Below, in pieces: positions 45,715 through 54,667 of a DNA stretch of 64,000 bases. Source of the stretch: Neorhizobium galegae (lineage in GTDB: Bacteria; Pseudomonadota; Alphaproteobacteria; Rhizobiales; Rhizobiaceae); the NCBI RefSeq assembly GCF_021391675.1, contig NZ_CP090095.1, positions 1,555,501 through 1,619,500 of the forward strand, given 5' to 3'. A model generated the notes under the pieces. That model worked only from the letters and a program-made list of their open reading frames with translations, searched no databases and was not told the origin of the DNA. The first letter of the stretch is position 1. Each line of letters opens with the position of its first letter. Both the position numbers and the translations under genes were made by a program.

Positions 45715-46886
45715 GAATCCTCAATATCATCGCCAGCGCTGATCCCGAAACCGGAGGCCCGATCGAGGCGCTGCGGCTGACTGGGCTGCAAATGGCGCGT
45801 CTGGGCCATGCGGTGGAAGTCGTGACGCTGGACGAGCCCTCGGCGCCCTATGTGAGAGAGTTTCCCTTGCCCGTTCATGCCTGCGGGCGATGGACCCGGA
45901 GATACGGATATACGCCGGAACTGGCACGCTGGATCGCCGCGAACGCTGATCGTTTCGATGCCGCGGTCATCCATGGCCTCTGGAACCATGCCTCTGTCGG
46001 CGGTTGGTCGGCCCTGAGGCGGGCAGGCCTGCCTTATGCCGTCTTCGCCCACGGCATGATGGATCCATGGTTCCGCGAAACCCATTCGCTCAAGCACGTC
46101 GCCAAGCAGGCGTTCTGGCTTGCCTGGCAGGGCAGGGTTCTCCGCGATGCGGCGGCTGTCCTCTTCACCTGCGAAGACGAGCGCCGCCGGGCGCGCGGCG
46201 TCTTCCGGGGTTATAGTTACGCGGAGCGTATCGTCGCCTTCGGCGCGGCCGATCCGCCGGCAGAGGTGGAGAGCCAGCTTGCCGCATTCCACCGGCTTCT
46301 GCCGGAATTGAAGAATAGGCGCTTCCTGCTGTTCCTCAGCCGTTTCCATGCAAAGAAGGGCTGCGATCTTCTTATCGAAGCCTTTGCGAAGATCGCCGCG
46401 TCCGATCCCGATCTCGACCTGGTGATGGCGGGGCCGGATCAGTCCGGGCTGAAATCGAAACTGGTTGCCCAAGCCGCCAAGGCCGGCATCACTGACCGCG
46501 TCCATTGGCCGGGCATGCTGGCCGGTGGCGCCAAATGGGGCGCCTTTCGCGCTGCCGAGGCCTTTGTCCTGCCGTCGCACCAGGAGAATTTCGGCATCGT
46601 CGTCGCGGAAGCCATGGCCTGCAAAACGCCGGTCCTGCTGACCGACAAGGTCAATATCTGGCGCGAAGTGCAAATGAGCGGCGGCGGCCTCGTCGGGCCC
46701 GACACGTCGGAAGGCATCGAAAGCCTGCTCCGGTCATGGCTCTCGCTCCCCGGCGACGGCAAAAGCGCCATGCGCGCCCACGCCCGCGCGGGCTTCGAAC
46801 GGCATTTCCGCATCGAGGCGGCGGCTCGCGATCTTATCGCCATTCTGCACTCCATCTCCCCACGAGGCCTTCATGACGCCGCTTGA
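45711..46886 (+). CDS. Glycosyltransferase family 4 protein
   Basis: A 391-aa GT-B glycosyltransferase. It starts MRILNIIASADPETGGPIEALRLTGLQMARLGHAVEVVT. The donor domain reads FLSRFHAKKGCDLLIEAFAKIA, LVMAGPDQSGLKSKL and VLPSHQENFGIVVAEAMACKTPVLL, with the E-x7-E pair as ENFGIVVAE. The HGLWNHASVGGW and FAHGMMDPWF stretches are shared with GT4 enzymes in colanic-acid-like clusters. Start overlaps the upstream gene (ATGA) and its 3' end overlaps the acetyltransferase by 14 nt. Confidence 0.88.
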   Translation: MRILNIIASADPETGGPIEALRLTGLQMARLGHAVEVVTLDEPSAPYVREFPLPVHACGRWTRRYGYTPELARWIAANADRFDAAVIHGLWNHASVGGWSALRRAGLPYAVFAHGMMDPWFRETHSLKHVAKQAFWLAWQGRVLRDAAAVLFTCEDERRRARGVFRGYSYAERIVAFGAADPPAEVESQLAAFHRLLPELKNRRFLLFLSRFHAKKGCDLLIEAFAKIAASDPDLDLVMAGPDQSGLKSKLVAQAAKAGITDRVHWPGMLAGGAKWGAFRAAEAFVLPSHQENFGIVVAEAMACKTPVLLTDKVNIWREVQMSGGGLVGPDTSEGIESLLRSWLSLPGDGKSAMRAHARAGFERHFRIEAAARDLIAILHSISPRGLHDAA

Positions 46887-47469
46887 CGCTAAGACCTCCG
46901 ATCCACGGCTGGGCGCGCCGAGCTTTACGCTGAGACACCGGTTGTTCCGGCTTGCGTGGACCCTCGTCTGGAGCCTTTTCGGCCGCTGGACGCCGGTGCC
47001 GCTGTTTGCATGGCGCCGGTTTCTGCTGCGACGCTTCGGAGCCCGGATTGACCGGACGGCGCGGATCTATCCCGGCGTCGCGGTCTGGTATCCGCCGAAC
47101 CTCGCCATGGCCGCGTATTCGTGCCTCGGAAGGGGTGTGAACTGTTACTGCATGGATCGCATCGAGCTCGGCACCCACGCAATCGTCTCCCAGGGCGCCC
47201 ATCTGTGCACCGGCACGCATGATGTCGACGATGCGAATTTCCAGCTGGTTACGAGACCCATCGTCGTCGGTGCGAATGCCTGGATCGCGGCGGAAGCGTT
47301 TGTCGGGCCGGGTGTCACTGTCGGGGAGGGCGCGGTGCTCGGCGCCCGCGCCGTCGCCTTCCGCAACCTCGATCCCTGGACGGTCTATGCCGGCAATCCG
47401 GTCAGGAGATTGCGGCGGCGCTTCGAGCAGGACAAGCCGGGCATCTTTCCGGTGCGGTTGAACTCCTGA
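46873..47469 (+). CDS. WcaF-like O-acetyltransferase (left-handed beta-helix)
   Basis: A 198-aa hexapeptide-repeat acetyltransferase. GARIDRTARIYPGVAVWYPPNLAMAAYSCLGRGVNCYC and VVGANAWIAAEAFVGPGVTVGEGAVLGARAVAFRNLDPWTVYAGNPVRRLR show the repeating [LIV]-G-x4 turns and the common end of the family. CTGTHDVDDANFQL holds the catalytic His. WcaF acetylates fucose residues in colanic acid, which fits the gmd/fcl genes in this cluster, but the acceptor here is inference. It lies inside the operon. Confidence 0.88.
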   Translation: MTPLDAKTSDPRLGAPSFTLRHRLFRLAWTLVWSLFGRWTPVPLFAWRRFLLRRFGARIDRTARIYPGVAVWYPPNLAMAAYSCLGRGVNCYCMDRIELGTHAIVSQGAHLCTGTHDVDDANFQLVTRPIVVGANAWIAAEAFVGPGVTVGEGAVLGARAVAFRNLDPWTVYAGNPVRRLRRRFEQDKPGIFPVRLNS

Positions 47470-47486
47470 CTGGGACAAGTCGTCGA

Positions 47487-48398
47487 ATGGCCAGCCTCGC
47501 CGTCCTCATCCTCACCTACAACGAAGAGCGCCACATCGCCCGCGCGCTGAAAAGCGTCGCTTCCTTCGCGTCCGAGGTCTTCGTCATCGATTGTTTCTCG
47601 ACCGATAGGACGGCGCAGATCGCCCGGTCGCTCGGCGCAACCGTGCTCAGCAATCCCTGGATCAATTATTCGAAGCAATTCCAGTGGGGGCTCGACAATG
47701 CGCCGATCACCGCCGACTGGATCATGCGGCTCGATGCGGATGAGGTGATCGAACCCGAGCTGGCAGTGGAGATCACCGACAAGCTTCCCTTTCTCGCGGC
47801 CGATATCGCAGGCGTGAACCTCAAGAGAAAACACATCTTCCTCGGACGCTGGATACGCCATGGCGGCCGGTATCCCCTCATCCTCACCCGCATCTGGCGG
47901 CGCGGGCAGGGACATGTCGAGGACCGCTGGATGGACGAGCACATCGTCGTGAAGGGCGGCCGCATAGTCCTTTTCGATGCGCCGTTCTCGGATCACAATC
48001 TCAACGATCTCAGCTTCTTCACGGGCAAGCACAACGGCTATGCAACCCTTGAAGCTGTTGACGTACTCGGCCGTCGCCATGGCCTGTTTTTCGAACAACC
48101 TGCCCTTTCGCAAGCCGTCTGGTCGCGTCAGGCTACCTTCAAACGGCGCATCAAAGAGCAGATCTATAACCGGCTCCCGTTCCCTGTCGCTGCGCTCGGT
48201 TATTTCCTGTTCCGCTATGTCGGCCAGCTCGGCTTCCTCGATGGCCGCGAAGGGCTGATCTACCATGTCCTGCAAGGTTACTGGTACCGTTTCCTCGTCG
48301 GCGCGATGGTCATGGAATTCGACCGGTCGCTCCGTTCGCTTAAAACGCCTGAGGAAAAGCGCGCAGCGCTGGCGCGATTGACGGGACTGCCGCTCTGA
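47487..48398 (+). CDS. Glycosyltransferase family 2 protein
   Basis: A 303-aa GT-A glycosyltransferase. VLILTYNEERHIARALKSVASFASEVFVIDCFSTDRT is the classical GT2 N-terminus, and WIMRLDADEVIEPEL gives the metal-binding DxD. It resembles the LgtF/WaaE group of heptosyl/glucosyl transferases, with a C-terminal hydrophobic segment (LPFPVAALGYFLFRYVGQLGFL). It is the last plus-strand gene of the cluster, 17 bp after the acetyltransferase, and runs up to the convergent beta-helix gene with no clear terminator between them. Confidence 0.9.
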   Translation: MASLAVLILTYNEERHIARALKSVASFASEVFVIDCFSTDRTAQIARSLGATVLSNPWINYSKQFQWGLDNAPITADWIMRLDADEVIEPELAVEITDKLPFLAADIAGVNLKRKHIFLGRWIRHGGRYPLILTRIWRRGQGHVEDRWMDEHIVVKGGRIVLFDAPFSDHNLNDLSFFTGKHNGYATLEAVDVLGRRHGLFFEQPALSQAVWSRQATFKRRIKEQIYNRLPFPVAALGYFLFRYVGQLGFLDGREGLIYHVLQGYWYRFLVGAMVMEFDRSLRSLKTPEEKRAALARLTGLPL

Positions 48399-48424
48399 AG
48401 CGACAGCCCTCGAAGCGCAGCGGT

Positions 48425-50146
48425 TCAGGCAACGCCCACACTCGGGAAGGCGGCCCAGAAGAGCGTCGAGCCCGCCCCTTCGGCGGCGACCACCAGCAGG
48501 CTCTCGCCGGCATTCAACGCATAGCCGATCTTGCCCGAGATCTTGTTGAAGAGCTGTGCGCCGTTGGTATTGACCGTCATATCCGCCGATCCGGCGTTGA
48601 CGATATGAAACGGCAGTCCTACCAGCGAAGACGCATCCGACGAATTCGTGATCTCGGGCAGCGTGCAGACGAGCGCCGACGCGGCGTCGAAGGTGACGAG
48701 ACCGGCATCCAGTGGGTGAAGCACGGTGTTCGCGGTCTTGAGCGTCGACTTCATTCCCATTCCGAAGCGGGGATAGATGAAGCTGTTGCCGCCCCTGACT
48801 TCCAGATCGCCTTGGTTCTCCCACGCATCGCCACGAATGTTGAACGCTGCCAATCCGCCGCGGGTCTGGTCGGTCCATAGACCCGACAACATTGCTTGAC
48901 GGCCAACTCCACGCGCGCCGTGAAACTGGCTGGTGGCCGAGACCGCGTCGAAATCCGTCACCGTTGTGTTGCTGCTGTAGAAGCGGCTGAAACCCACGCG
49001 GCGCCCGACAATATCGGCATTCCCGTCACCAGAGACTTCTGAGATGTTGAGGTCGCAGCCCTGTGCGTTCTCCACGTAAATCCCGGCGCCGGCGCCGCCT
49101 TCCGCATCCACGCCGAGGAAGCGCGAGTTGGAGACGAACGCGCCTTCGTCGCGGGAGCTCAGTTCGAGACAGGGCATGCCCCAGGACGAGAGCATCAGCG
49201 AGCCGCTGCCGGACGCGATCATGGCCGGGGAGGTGAAGGCCCTGCCAATCTGGATCGTATTGCCGCTCACCGACTTGACGACATGGACCCGCCCGGCGGT
49301 GATCCCGTAATCGCTGCTCGTGAACGCGACCGGCATCCGCGCCCGGAATTTGCCGCCGTCGGCAACGGCGATATTCGCCGAACCGTTGGAGAAAGTCGCG
49401 CTGACCACAAGCTCGGCCCGGTTGAAGGCGTTGTTCTGGATGCGGTCGACATACATTTCGTTCAGACGAGCGCCGTCTCCACCGGCTTCGAATACGATAC
49501 CCCGGCAGAGCCGATTGTCCCGTCCATCGGCGGGAATGATGTTGAAGAGCGAATCGAAGCGGCTGTTTCCGGGCATCAGCGTCGAGCCCGGCAACAACGA
49601 CGCGTAGTACTGGCCGTTTTCGCAGAGATGCGTCCAGACCCGGGAAACGTCCGTGTGCATGAAATTGGCAAGGAACATGCCCCAGTCGCTGCATTCGCGG
49701 ATGAAGAGATCGTGGATGGTGGAAAACTGCAGGCCGATATTGTTCACCGCGCCGATGCTGATGGCGCGCGTAAAGCCGGTAAAGCCGATATGCTCGCATC
49801 GCCAGCCGGTAATGCAATCGGCGGTGATCGTCGCAGACGGCGAACCAAGGTCTGCGTCATTGGCGGAAAAAGCCGGAAACGAGCCGTCGCCGGCAAGCAC
49901 CGTGCCGCCGACGAAATCCCATCCGCTGTCCGGCAGGGTGTCGTTGAGATAGTTCAGCACCGGCTGTACGCCCTGGTAACCGACGCCGGAAGCAACCGGG
50001 AGCGGCTCCGTGAGCGTGATCACCGCATCCGGCAGCAGGATGGTGCCGCTGCCGCCCGCCGCGACCGCTGCCGCATGGACGGCCCGGATCGCCGCTTCGG
50101 TGGTATCGGAGGGAATGTAGAGTTTCGGAATTCGGCGCGATGGCAT
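48425..50146 (-). CDS. Right-handed beta-helix protein, tail-spike or polysaccharide-lyase-like
   Basis: A 573-aa protein. The N-terminus YIPSDTTEAAIRAVHAAAVAAGGSGTILLPDAVITLTEPLPV is a pectate-lyase-like superhelix opening. Many short Asn/Gly/Ser/Val-rich strands follow, as in right-handed parallel beta-helices. The end (FHIVNAGSADMTVNTNGAQLFNKISGKIGYALNAGESLLVVAAEGAG) is like phage tail-fibre tips. No signal peptide is evident. GGAGG lies 9 nt before the ATG at 50146. It follows two small genes on the same strand and stands next to a polysaccharide cluster, so it could degrade or modify that polymer. Phage origin is equally possible. Confidence 0.7.
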   Translation of the reverse strand: MPSRRIPKLYIPSDTTEAAIRAVHAAAVAAGGSGTILLPDAVITLTEPLPVASGVGYQGVQPVLNYLNDTLPDSGWDFVGGTVLAGDGSFPAFSANDADLGSPSATITADCITGWRCEHIGFTGFTRAISIGAVNNIGLQFSTIHDLFIRECSDWGMFLANFMHTDVSRVWTHLCENGQYYASLLPGSTLMPGNSRFDSLFNIIPADGRDNRLCRGIVFEAGGDGARLNEMYVDRIQNNAFNRAELVVSATFSNGSANIAVADGGKFRARMPVAFTSSDYGITAGRVHVVKSVSGNTIQIGRAFTSPAMIASGSGSLMLSSWGMPCLELSSRDEGAFVSNSRFLGVDAEGGAGAGIYVENAQGCDLNISEVSGDGNADIVGRRVGFSRFYSSNTTVTDFDAVSATSQFHGARGVGRQAMLSGLWTDQTRGGLAAFNIRGDAWENQGDLEVRGGNSFIYPRFGMGMKSTLKTANTVLHPLDAGLVTFDAASALVCTLPEITNSSDASSLVGLPFHIVNAGSADMTVNTNGAQLFNKISGKIGYALNAGESLLVVAAEGAGSTLFWAAFPSVGVA

Positions 50147-50150
50147 CGTG

Positions 50151-50336
50151 TCAGTCCTCCAGGCCGATGAATCGGCTGATCGTGAGTTGGCTGATGGTGA
50201 GCTGATTGTTTTCTGCGTCGGCAAGCACGTTGCCTTCGGCATCCATCAGGGTGAACCCATCCTCCTCGGGTGGCTCACCGCCGCCGATGGGAAAAGTGCC
50301 GGGACCGGTCAGGGAAAGTCCGAGATCCAGCATCAT
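50151..50336 (-). CDS. Small acidic protein upstream of the beta-helix gene
   Basis: A 61-aa protein with no family I recognise. It begins MMLDLGLSLTGPGTFPIGGG, continues through acidic EPPEEDGFTLMDAEGNVLADAEN and ends with a QLTISQLTIS direct repeat. ATG at 50336 overlaps the stop of the preceding 31-codon ORF (ATGA); the second ATG at 50333 with GGAGG spacing is an alternative. The beta-helix gene starts 4 nt after its stop, so the pair is translationally linked. Small genes ahead of tail-spike genes are usual in phages, so this may be a chaperone or adaptor; that is inference. Confidence 0.55.
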   Translation of the reverse strand: MMLDLGLSLTGPGTFPIGGGEPPEEDGFTLMDAEGNVLADAENNQLTISQLTISRFIGLED

Positions 50337-50428
50337 CCCCTCCCGCCGCGAACGTGCGCCGTCCGGCCCCGAGCGCATCCGCCGGCGCCTCCCATGTTGA
50401 TGCCGTGTCTGAGATGATGTTTTCCCAT
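50333..50428 (-). CDS. 31-codon ORF heading the beta-helix cassette
   Basis: MGKHHLRHGINMGGAGG then a basic stretch ending VRGGRG. It is a 31-residue basic, His- and Gly-rich peptide. Support is the strong ribosome site (GAGGAGACGGAA before the ATG) and the ATGA overlap between its stop and the next start. No family is known to me. It may be a real microprotein or simply a leader whose translation opens the next start. Confidence 0.4.
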   Translation of the reverse strand: MGKHHLRHGINMGGAGGCARGRTAHVRGGRG

Positions 50429-50812
50429 TTCCGTCTCCTCGTGCTCCAGGCTGCGCCCGAGCGTCTATCCGCAGACGGGCAGTTCGGAACCGATTTTAGG
50501 AACGGGTTGAGGAGCGGGGACGAAGTGGCGGAAAAGATTCGCTGAATGGCTGCTGCCGTGCGGAACGGCGTATAGGCCAAATGCCTGATATGCTTCACGA
50601 ACCGGAGGCTATGGGGCGGCCGGAATGGAGCGAGCTGTCGCGCTCCCGGGGGACGTTCTTCCCCGCGATAGCCAAAAGAATCGAGTGGGATTGTTCGCGC
50701 TCGACCGAAAACCGAGGCGCCAGACGCAGCGATTTGATCTCCCGGAAGATGGTTTGCGTTGCACCGTCAATTTTGTGCAGAATAGCAATAAGCCGACACG
50801 CGGATGTAATTT
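50429..50812. other. Region upstream of the beta-helix cassette and the protease pseudogene
   Basis: About 380 bp. Short plus-strand frames run through 50581-50816, but with no ribosome site or family resemblance. Base composition changes from GC-rich (left) to AT-rich (right, after about 50780), which marks the edge of the foreign segment. It should hold the promoter for the minus-strand cassette. Confidence 0.4.
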
Positions 50813-51762
50813 ATGACCGAACCCACACCCATCGTTTTCATACCTGGCCACCCTCTAAGTTACGCGACAACTCGTATCAATATTTTCTGTAACAATATTG
50901 AAATTTCCAGGGCTAGCGGGTTTGTCGCCAAGTTTGGGCAAGATCATTATTTAGTAACAAATTGGCATGTTGCGTCTGGTCGCAACCCCATAACCAATAA
51001 ACTGTCATCCACGATGGGCGCAATTCCCGACAGAATTGAATTCCATGTGACTGTTATAACCTCCGAGAAACTCGATGATGGTCGGACATCGACGACGCTA
51101 TACTTCAAGCCGATGAGTTTTGATCTATTGAGAATGATAATCCTACATGGCTTGAAATGATCAGTGGTGACCACAGAGTCGACGTAGCGTTATTCCGGCT
51201 CAATCCCGCGATTGAAGAGTTGCAAGAGCCTAGAACGCGATTGGCTTTTATTGAAGCCGGCGAGGTTACGCTGAAGCGTGGCATGACAGTAGAGGATCGA
51301 AGCGCGCCATTTCATGCGGAAGGGGTGTCACACTTTTACCCGCAAGTTGGAAGTGATGTATTCGTTCTTGGGTATCCGTATGGCATCGAGCTTGCGGGAA
51401 TATTTCCAATTTGGAAGCGAGCGTCCATTGCATCCGAGCCACAAGCTACGATTACAAGTGGAGGCTTCAACTATGAAGATTTGCTCTACATCGACGCCCT
51501 GACAAAAAGCGGTATGTCTGGATCGCCTGTTATCTCAATTCCAAAAGAAGGTGAGGTATATGTAACGGATGGCGTCGGAGTCCCGATGAAGGATCGTAGG
51601 CCACACTTGGTTGGCATTTATGCTGGCAGAGAGGGTGTCACGAATGAAGAGCTTGAGTTTTCGATCGGGCGGGTTTGGAAGGCTTCGACGATTGCCGGCA
51701 TCGTGATACAGAAAGACGACAAAACGCCCGAACAAGGTGTAAAGGAAGACACGCTTAACTAA
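50813..51762 (+). pseudogene. Trypsin-like serine protease, frameshifted
   Basis: Two frames make one protease. Frame 1 (50813-51126) gives the His motif YLVTNWHVASG. The second frame, open from 51127, continues IENDNPTWLEMISGDHRVDVALFRL with the Asp and later TKSGMSGSPVIS with the Ser, so the catalytic triad is split by a shift at about 51122-51127 (a 1-nt loss or 2-nt gain). The joined product would be about 315 aa with no signal peptide. The DNA is visibly more AT-rich than its flanks, so horizontal origin is likely. Sequencing error is the alternative to decay. Confidence 0.8.
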
Positions 51763-52099
51763 AGGTGCCGCCCTCCTATCGCCTCACTAAGTGCCCTAAG
51801 CTCCGCATCGTAATCGATTTGGCTTTGATAGTCGCGAAGGGCGATCTGCTGGGGGGAATATGCTGGGGCAGCGGCTAGCTTACCGGTCGCGGCCTCATAC
51901 CTCTGCCGGGCAATCCCAATTTGAAGCTGGATAGATGCGAGGGCTGCAGCGTGGTTGCGAAGAGCAGTTCGCCGGTCGCCGCCTAGCTGGATTTCCAGTT
52001 CCGCGTGGTTGGCGAGATACGGACGAAGTTGGGAAGGGATGACGACGCGAGCCGAATAACGCCCGCTACGCTCTTTCCAGTGTTGCGCTTGCCAGCCAT
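51759..52099 (-). pseudogene. Phage-type integrase fragment, truncated and frameshifted
   Basis: The N-terminal arm-binding part of a tyrosine recombinase. ATG at 52099 gives MAGKRNTGK; then a 1-nt loss in an A run (about 52074-52076) shifts to ERSGRYSARVVIPSQLRPYLANHAELEIQLGGDRRTALRNHAAALASIQ. The frame ends at 51759 after about 113 residues, far short of the usual 350-420 and without the catalytic domain. It lies 80 bp from the 3' end of tRNA-Val, the usual position of an integrase next to its attachment site. It overlaps the protease pseudogene stop by 4 nt. Confidence 0.75.
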
Positions 52100-52178
52100 T
52101 CGAAACCCATTTGTGACGCCAATATGGGCAAAACCTTGTGGCGCAAGGGGGGCTAACGATTTCAATGGGAAAGAATGG

Positions 52179-52251
52179 TGGGCGATGAGAGACTCGAACT
52201 CCCGACATCCTCGGTGTAAACGAGGCGCTCTACCAACTGAGCTAATCGCCC
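52179..52251 (-). tRNA. tRNA-Val (anticodon TAC)
   Basis: 73-nt tRNA on the minus strand. Acceptor GGGCGAT pairs with ATCGCCC, the anticodon arm is CCTCG-TTTACAC-CGAGG (TAC), and the T arm GTTCGAGTC is present. The CCA end is not encoded. It is the likely insertion target of the integrase remnant. Confidence 0.95.
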
Positions 52252-52527
52252 GTTCGCGATTGCGGAGCCTCAGGGCCCGCCGCGTCGGTGGCCGTGATCT
52301 ATGCGGATCGCGGAAAAACCGCAAGGGCTTTGATGATGTTTTTTTGAAAATTTTGGGGAAGAGCCGACTGGACAGGGGCACATATGGGGCAGGAGAGGGC
52401 AAAGCGACGGGACGTCATCCTTTTGTCTTGAAACGCGCTTGACACCCGATCCCGAACCTCTTAGTTAGCCGCTCAACCGAGCGATTGAGGTCGCCCGGTT
52501 CCGAGGTTTCGGCCTCAAGAGAAATGC

Positions 52528-52604
52528 GCGGGTGTAGCTCAGTTGGTTAGAGTGCCGGCCTGTCACGCCGGAGGTCGCGGGTTCGAGCCCCGTCACTCGC
52601 GCCA
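52528..52604 (+). tRNA. tRNA-Asp (anticodon GTC), copy 1
   Basis: 77-nt tRNA with acceptor GCGGGTG / CACTCGC, anticodon loop CTGTCAC (GTC) and an encoded CCA end. It is repeated 71 nt further on; both copies precede nuoA. Confidence 0.96.
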
Positions 52605-52675
52605 TTCTCTTATTCAAACTCTCCGCCGATTGCGCGTCTTGCGCACAAGGCGGATGCCGCTAGTCGGCATTATGC

Positions 52676-52752
52676 GCGGGTGTAGCTCAGTCGGTTAGAG
52701 TGCCGGCCTGTCACGCCGGAGGTCGCGGGTTCGAGCCCCGTCACTCGCGCCA
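52676..52752 (+). tRNA. tRNA-Asp (anticodon GTC), copy 2
   Basis: Second copy, 77 nt, also with encoded CCA. It differs from copy 1 by a single base in the D loop (AGTTGG versus AGTCGG). The spacer between the copies is unrelated sequence. The following 264 bp to nuoA hold no gene, only a short hairpin GCGTCG/CGACGC at 52975-52991. Confidence 0.96.
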
Positions 52753-53016
52753 TTCCCCACCCAGAAGAACATGCTTCCCAATACGATCTGGCCGTCACCG
52801 GCCCCTCGTGCTGATGGTCTGAGGTTGTCGCTATGATACAGCCGCCGATAATCGTTTGAACTGCTCCATTTTGGCGCAGGATGCGACATTCAAAAAGCTT
52901 GCGCCGGGGCTTCGGCTGCGCTAACCACGGCTTGTTGCAATGCACGTTCGCTTTGCCTGTGCATTGATATTCAGGCGTCGTCTCCCGACGCTTCAGGCAA
53001 GCTGGGATCGAATACA

Positions 53017-53382
53017 ATGAGTGAACTCCTGACTTCCTATATCCCGATCGCGATTTTCATCGGCATTTCCCTGGTGATCGGCATCGCGCTTCTGGTTGCG
53101 CCCTTCGCCGTCGCCTACAAGGCGCCCGATTCGGAAAAGCTTTCGGCTTACGAATGCGGCTTCAATGCCTTCGACGACGCGCGCATGAAGTTCGACATTC
53201 GCTTCTACCTGGTCTCGATCCTCTTCATCATCTTCGACCTCGAAGTCGCCTTCCTTTTCCCGTGGGCCGTGTCGTTCGGTGCGATTGGCTGGTTCGGCTT
53301 CTGGTCGATGATGGTATTCCTCGCCGTTCTGACGATCGGCTTTATATATGAATGGAAGAAAGGAGCGCTGGAATGGGAGTAG
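53017..53382 (+). CDS. nuoA: NADH-quinone oxidoreductase subunit A
   Basis: A 121-aa membrane subunit of complex I with three transmembrane helices. The loop [40 protein letters not shown] is the conserved quinone-site region. It is the first gene of the nuo operon. Its end overlaps nuoB by 10 nt (stop within the nuoB start region), so the two are coupled. Confidence 0.98.
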   Translation: MSELLTSYIPIAIFIGISLVIGIALLVAPFAVAYKAPDSEKLSAYECGFNAFDDARMKFDIRFYLVSILFIIFDLEVAFLFPWAVSFGAIGWFGFWSMMVFLAVLTIGFIYEWKKGALEWE

Positions 53383-53954
53383 TCGACAACGGCAGCACTC
53401 TCGTCGCGCCGCAGCCCAAGGGTATTATCGATCCGAATACCGGCAAGCCCATCGGCAGCGACGATGCGTTCTTCGGCGAGATCAACAATGAACTCGCCGA
53501 CAAGGGTTTTCTCGTCACCTCCACGGACGAGCTGATCACCTGGGCCCGCACGGGCTCGCTGATGTGGATGACGTTCGGCCTCGCCTGCTGCGCGGTCGAG
53601 ATGATGCAGCTTTCGATGCCGCGTTATGACGTCGAGCGCTTCGGTTTTGCGCCGCGCGCCTCGCCGCGCCAGTCGGACGTGATGATCGTCGCCGGCACGC
53701 TGACCAACAAGATGGCGCCCGCGCTCCGCAAGGTCTACGACCAGATGCCGGAGCCGCGTTACGTCATCTCCATGGGCTCCTGCGCCAATGGCGGCGGTTA
53801 TTACCATTATTCCTATTCGGTGGTGCGTGGCTGCGACCGCGTCGTGCCGATCGACATCTATGTTCCGGGCTGTCCCCCCACGGCGGAGGCACTGCTCTAC
53901 GGCGTGCTTCTGCTGCAGAAGAAGATCCGACGGACCGGCACGATCGAGCGCTGA
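53373..53954 (+). CDS. nuoB: NADH-quinone oxidoreductase subunit B
   Basis: A 193-aa peripheral subunit carrying cluster N2, the last iron-sulfur centre before quinone. The four cysteines are seen in [24 protein letters not shown] and [11 protein letters not shown]. The start at 53373 follows AGGAGCG and lies inside nuoA; a 7-codon upstream extension was rejected. Confidence 0.98.
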   Translation: MGVVDNGSTLVAPQPKGIIDPNTGKPIGSDDAFFGEINNELADKGFLVTSTDELITWARTGSLMWMTFGLACCAVEMMQLSMPRYDVERFGFAPRASPRQSDVMIVAGTLTNKMAPALRKVYDQMPEPRYVISMGSCANGGGYYHYSYSVVRGCDRVVPIDIYVPGCPPTAEALLYGVLLLQKKIRRTGTIER

Positions 53955-53986
53955 GGGCCAGAGGCCAAGGGTAATTGGACAAGATC

Positions 53987-54589
53987 ATGAGTGAAGCCCT
54001 GAACGAGCTTTCGACCTACATTCGCGAAGCGCGTGCGTCCCTCGTGGCGGATGCGGAAATCGCCTATGGCGAGCTGACGCTGACGGCGACCGCGGAAAAC
54101 CTGCTGCCGCTGCTGACCTTCCTGCGCGACGACGTGCAGTGCGGGTTCATCAGCTTCATCGACATCTGCGGAGTGGACTATCCGTCCCGCGAAAAGCGTT
54201 TCGATGTCGTCTACCATCTTCTGTCGCCGCGTCAGAATCAGCGTATCCGCATCAAGGTCGCGACCGCCGAGGACGAGCCGGTTCCGTCGGCCTTTTCGGT
54301 CTATCCCGGCGCCGACTGGTTCGAGCGCGAAGCCTGGGACATGTACGGCATCCTGTTCACCGGCCATCCGGACCTGCGCCGCATCCTGACCGACTACGGT
54401 TTCGAAGGCCATCCGCTGCGCAAGGACTTCCCGACCACCGGTTTCGTCGAGGTTCGCTACGACGACAACGCCAAGCGCGTCGTCTATGAGCCCGTCGAAC
54501 TGCGCCAGGAATTCCGCAATTTCGATTTCTTGAGCCCGTGGGAAGGCACCGACTACGTGCTGCCCGGGGATGAAAAGGCGAAAGCTTAA
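53987..54589 (+). CDS. nuoC: NADH-quinone oxidoreductase subunit C
   Basis: A 200-aa hydrophilic 30-kDa-type subunit of the quinone-binding arm. Family core: [66 protein letters not shown] at 53975 is in frame with AAGGG before it, but ATG at 53987 gives the usual rhizobial start MSEALNELS. nuoC and nuoD are separate here, not fused. Confidence 0.97.
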   Translation: MSEALNELSTYIREARASLVADAEIAYGELTLTATAENLLPLLTFLRDDVQCGFISFIDICGVDYPSREKRFDVVYHLLSPRQNQRIRIKVATAEDEPVPSAFSVYPGADWFEREAWDMYGILFTGHPDLRRILTDYGFEGHPLRKDFPTTGFVEVRYDDNAKRVVYEPVELRQEFRNFDFLSPWEGTDYVLPGDEKAKA

Positions 54590-54667
54590 GGATCGGCGCA
54601 GCCGCGCCGTCCGTCCGCACTTCTTTCCCGCCCGGTGCGTCACTCCGCCCGGCATGGAGTAAGCAGA

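Noticed and set aside
50581..50892. Plus-strand ORFs before the protease pseudogene
   Set aside because: They run across the composition boundary into the protease in another frame, and have no ribosome site or recognisable domain.
50600..52260. Direct repeat of the tRNA-Val 3' end as a second attachment site
   Set aside because: I looked for the tRNA 3' sequence on the far side of the protease pseudogene and found no copy, so no att pair is claimed.
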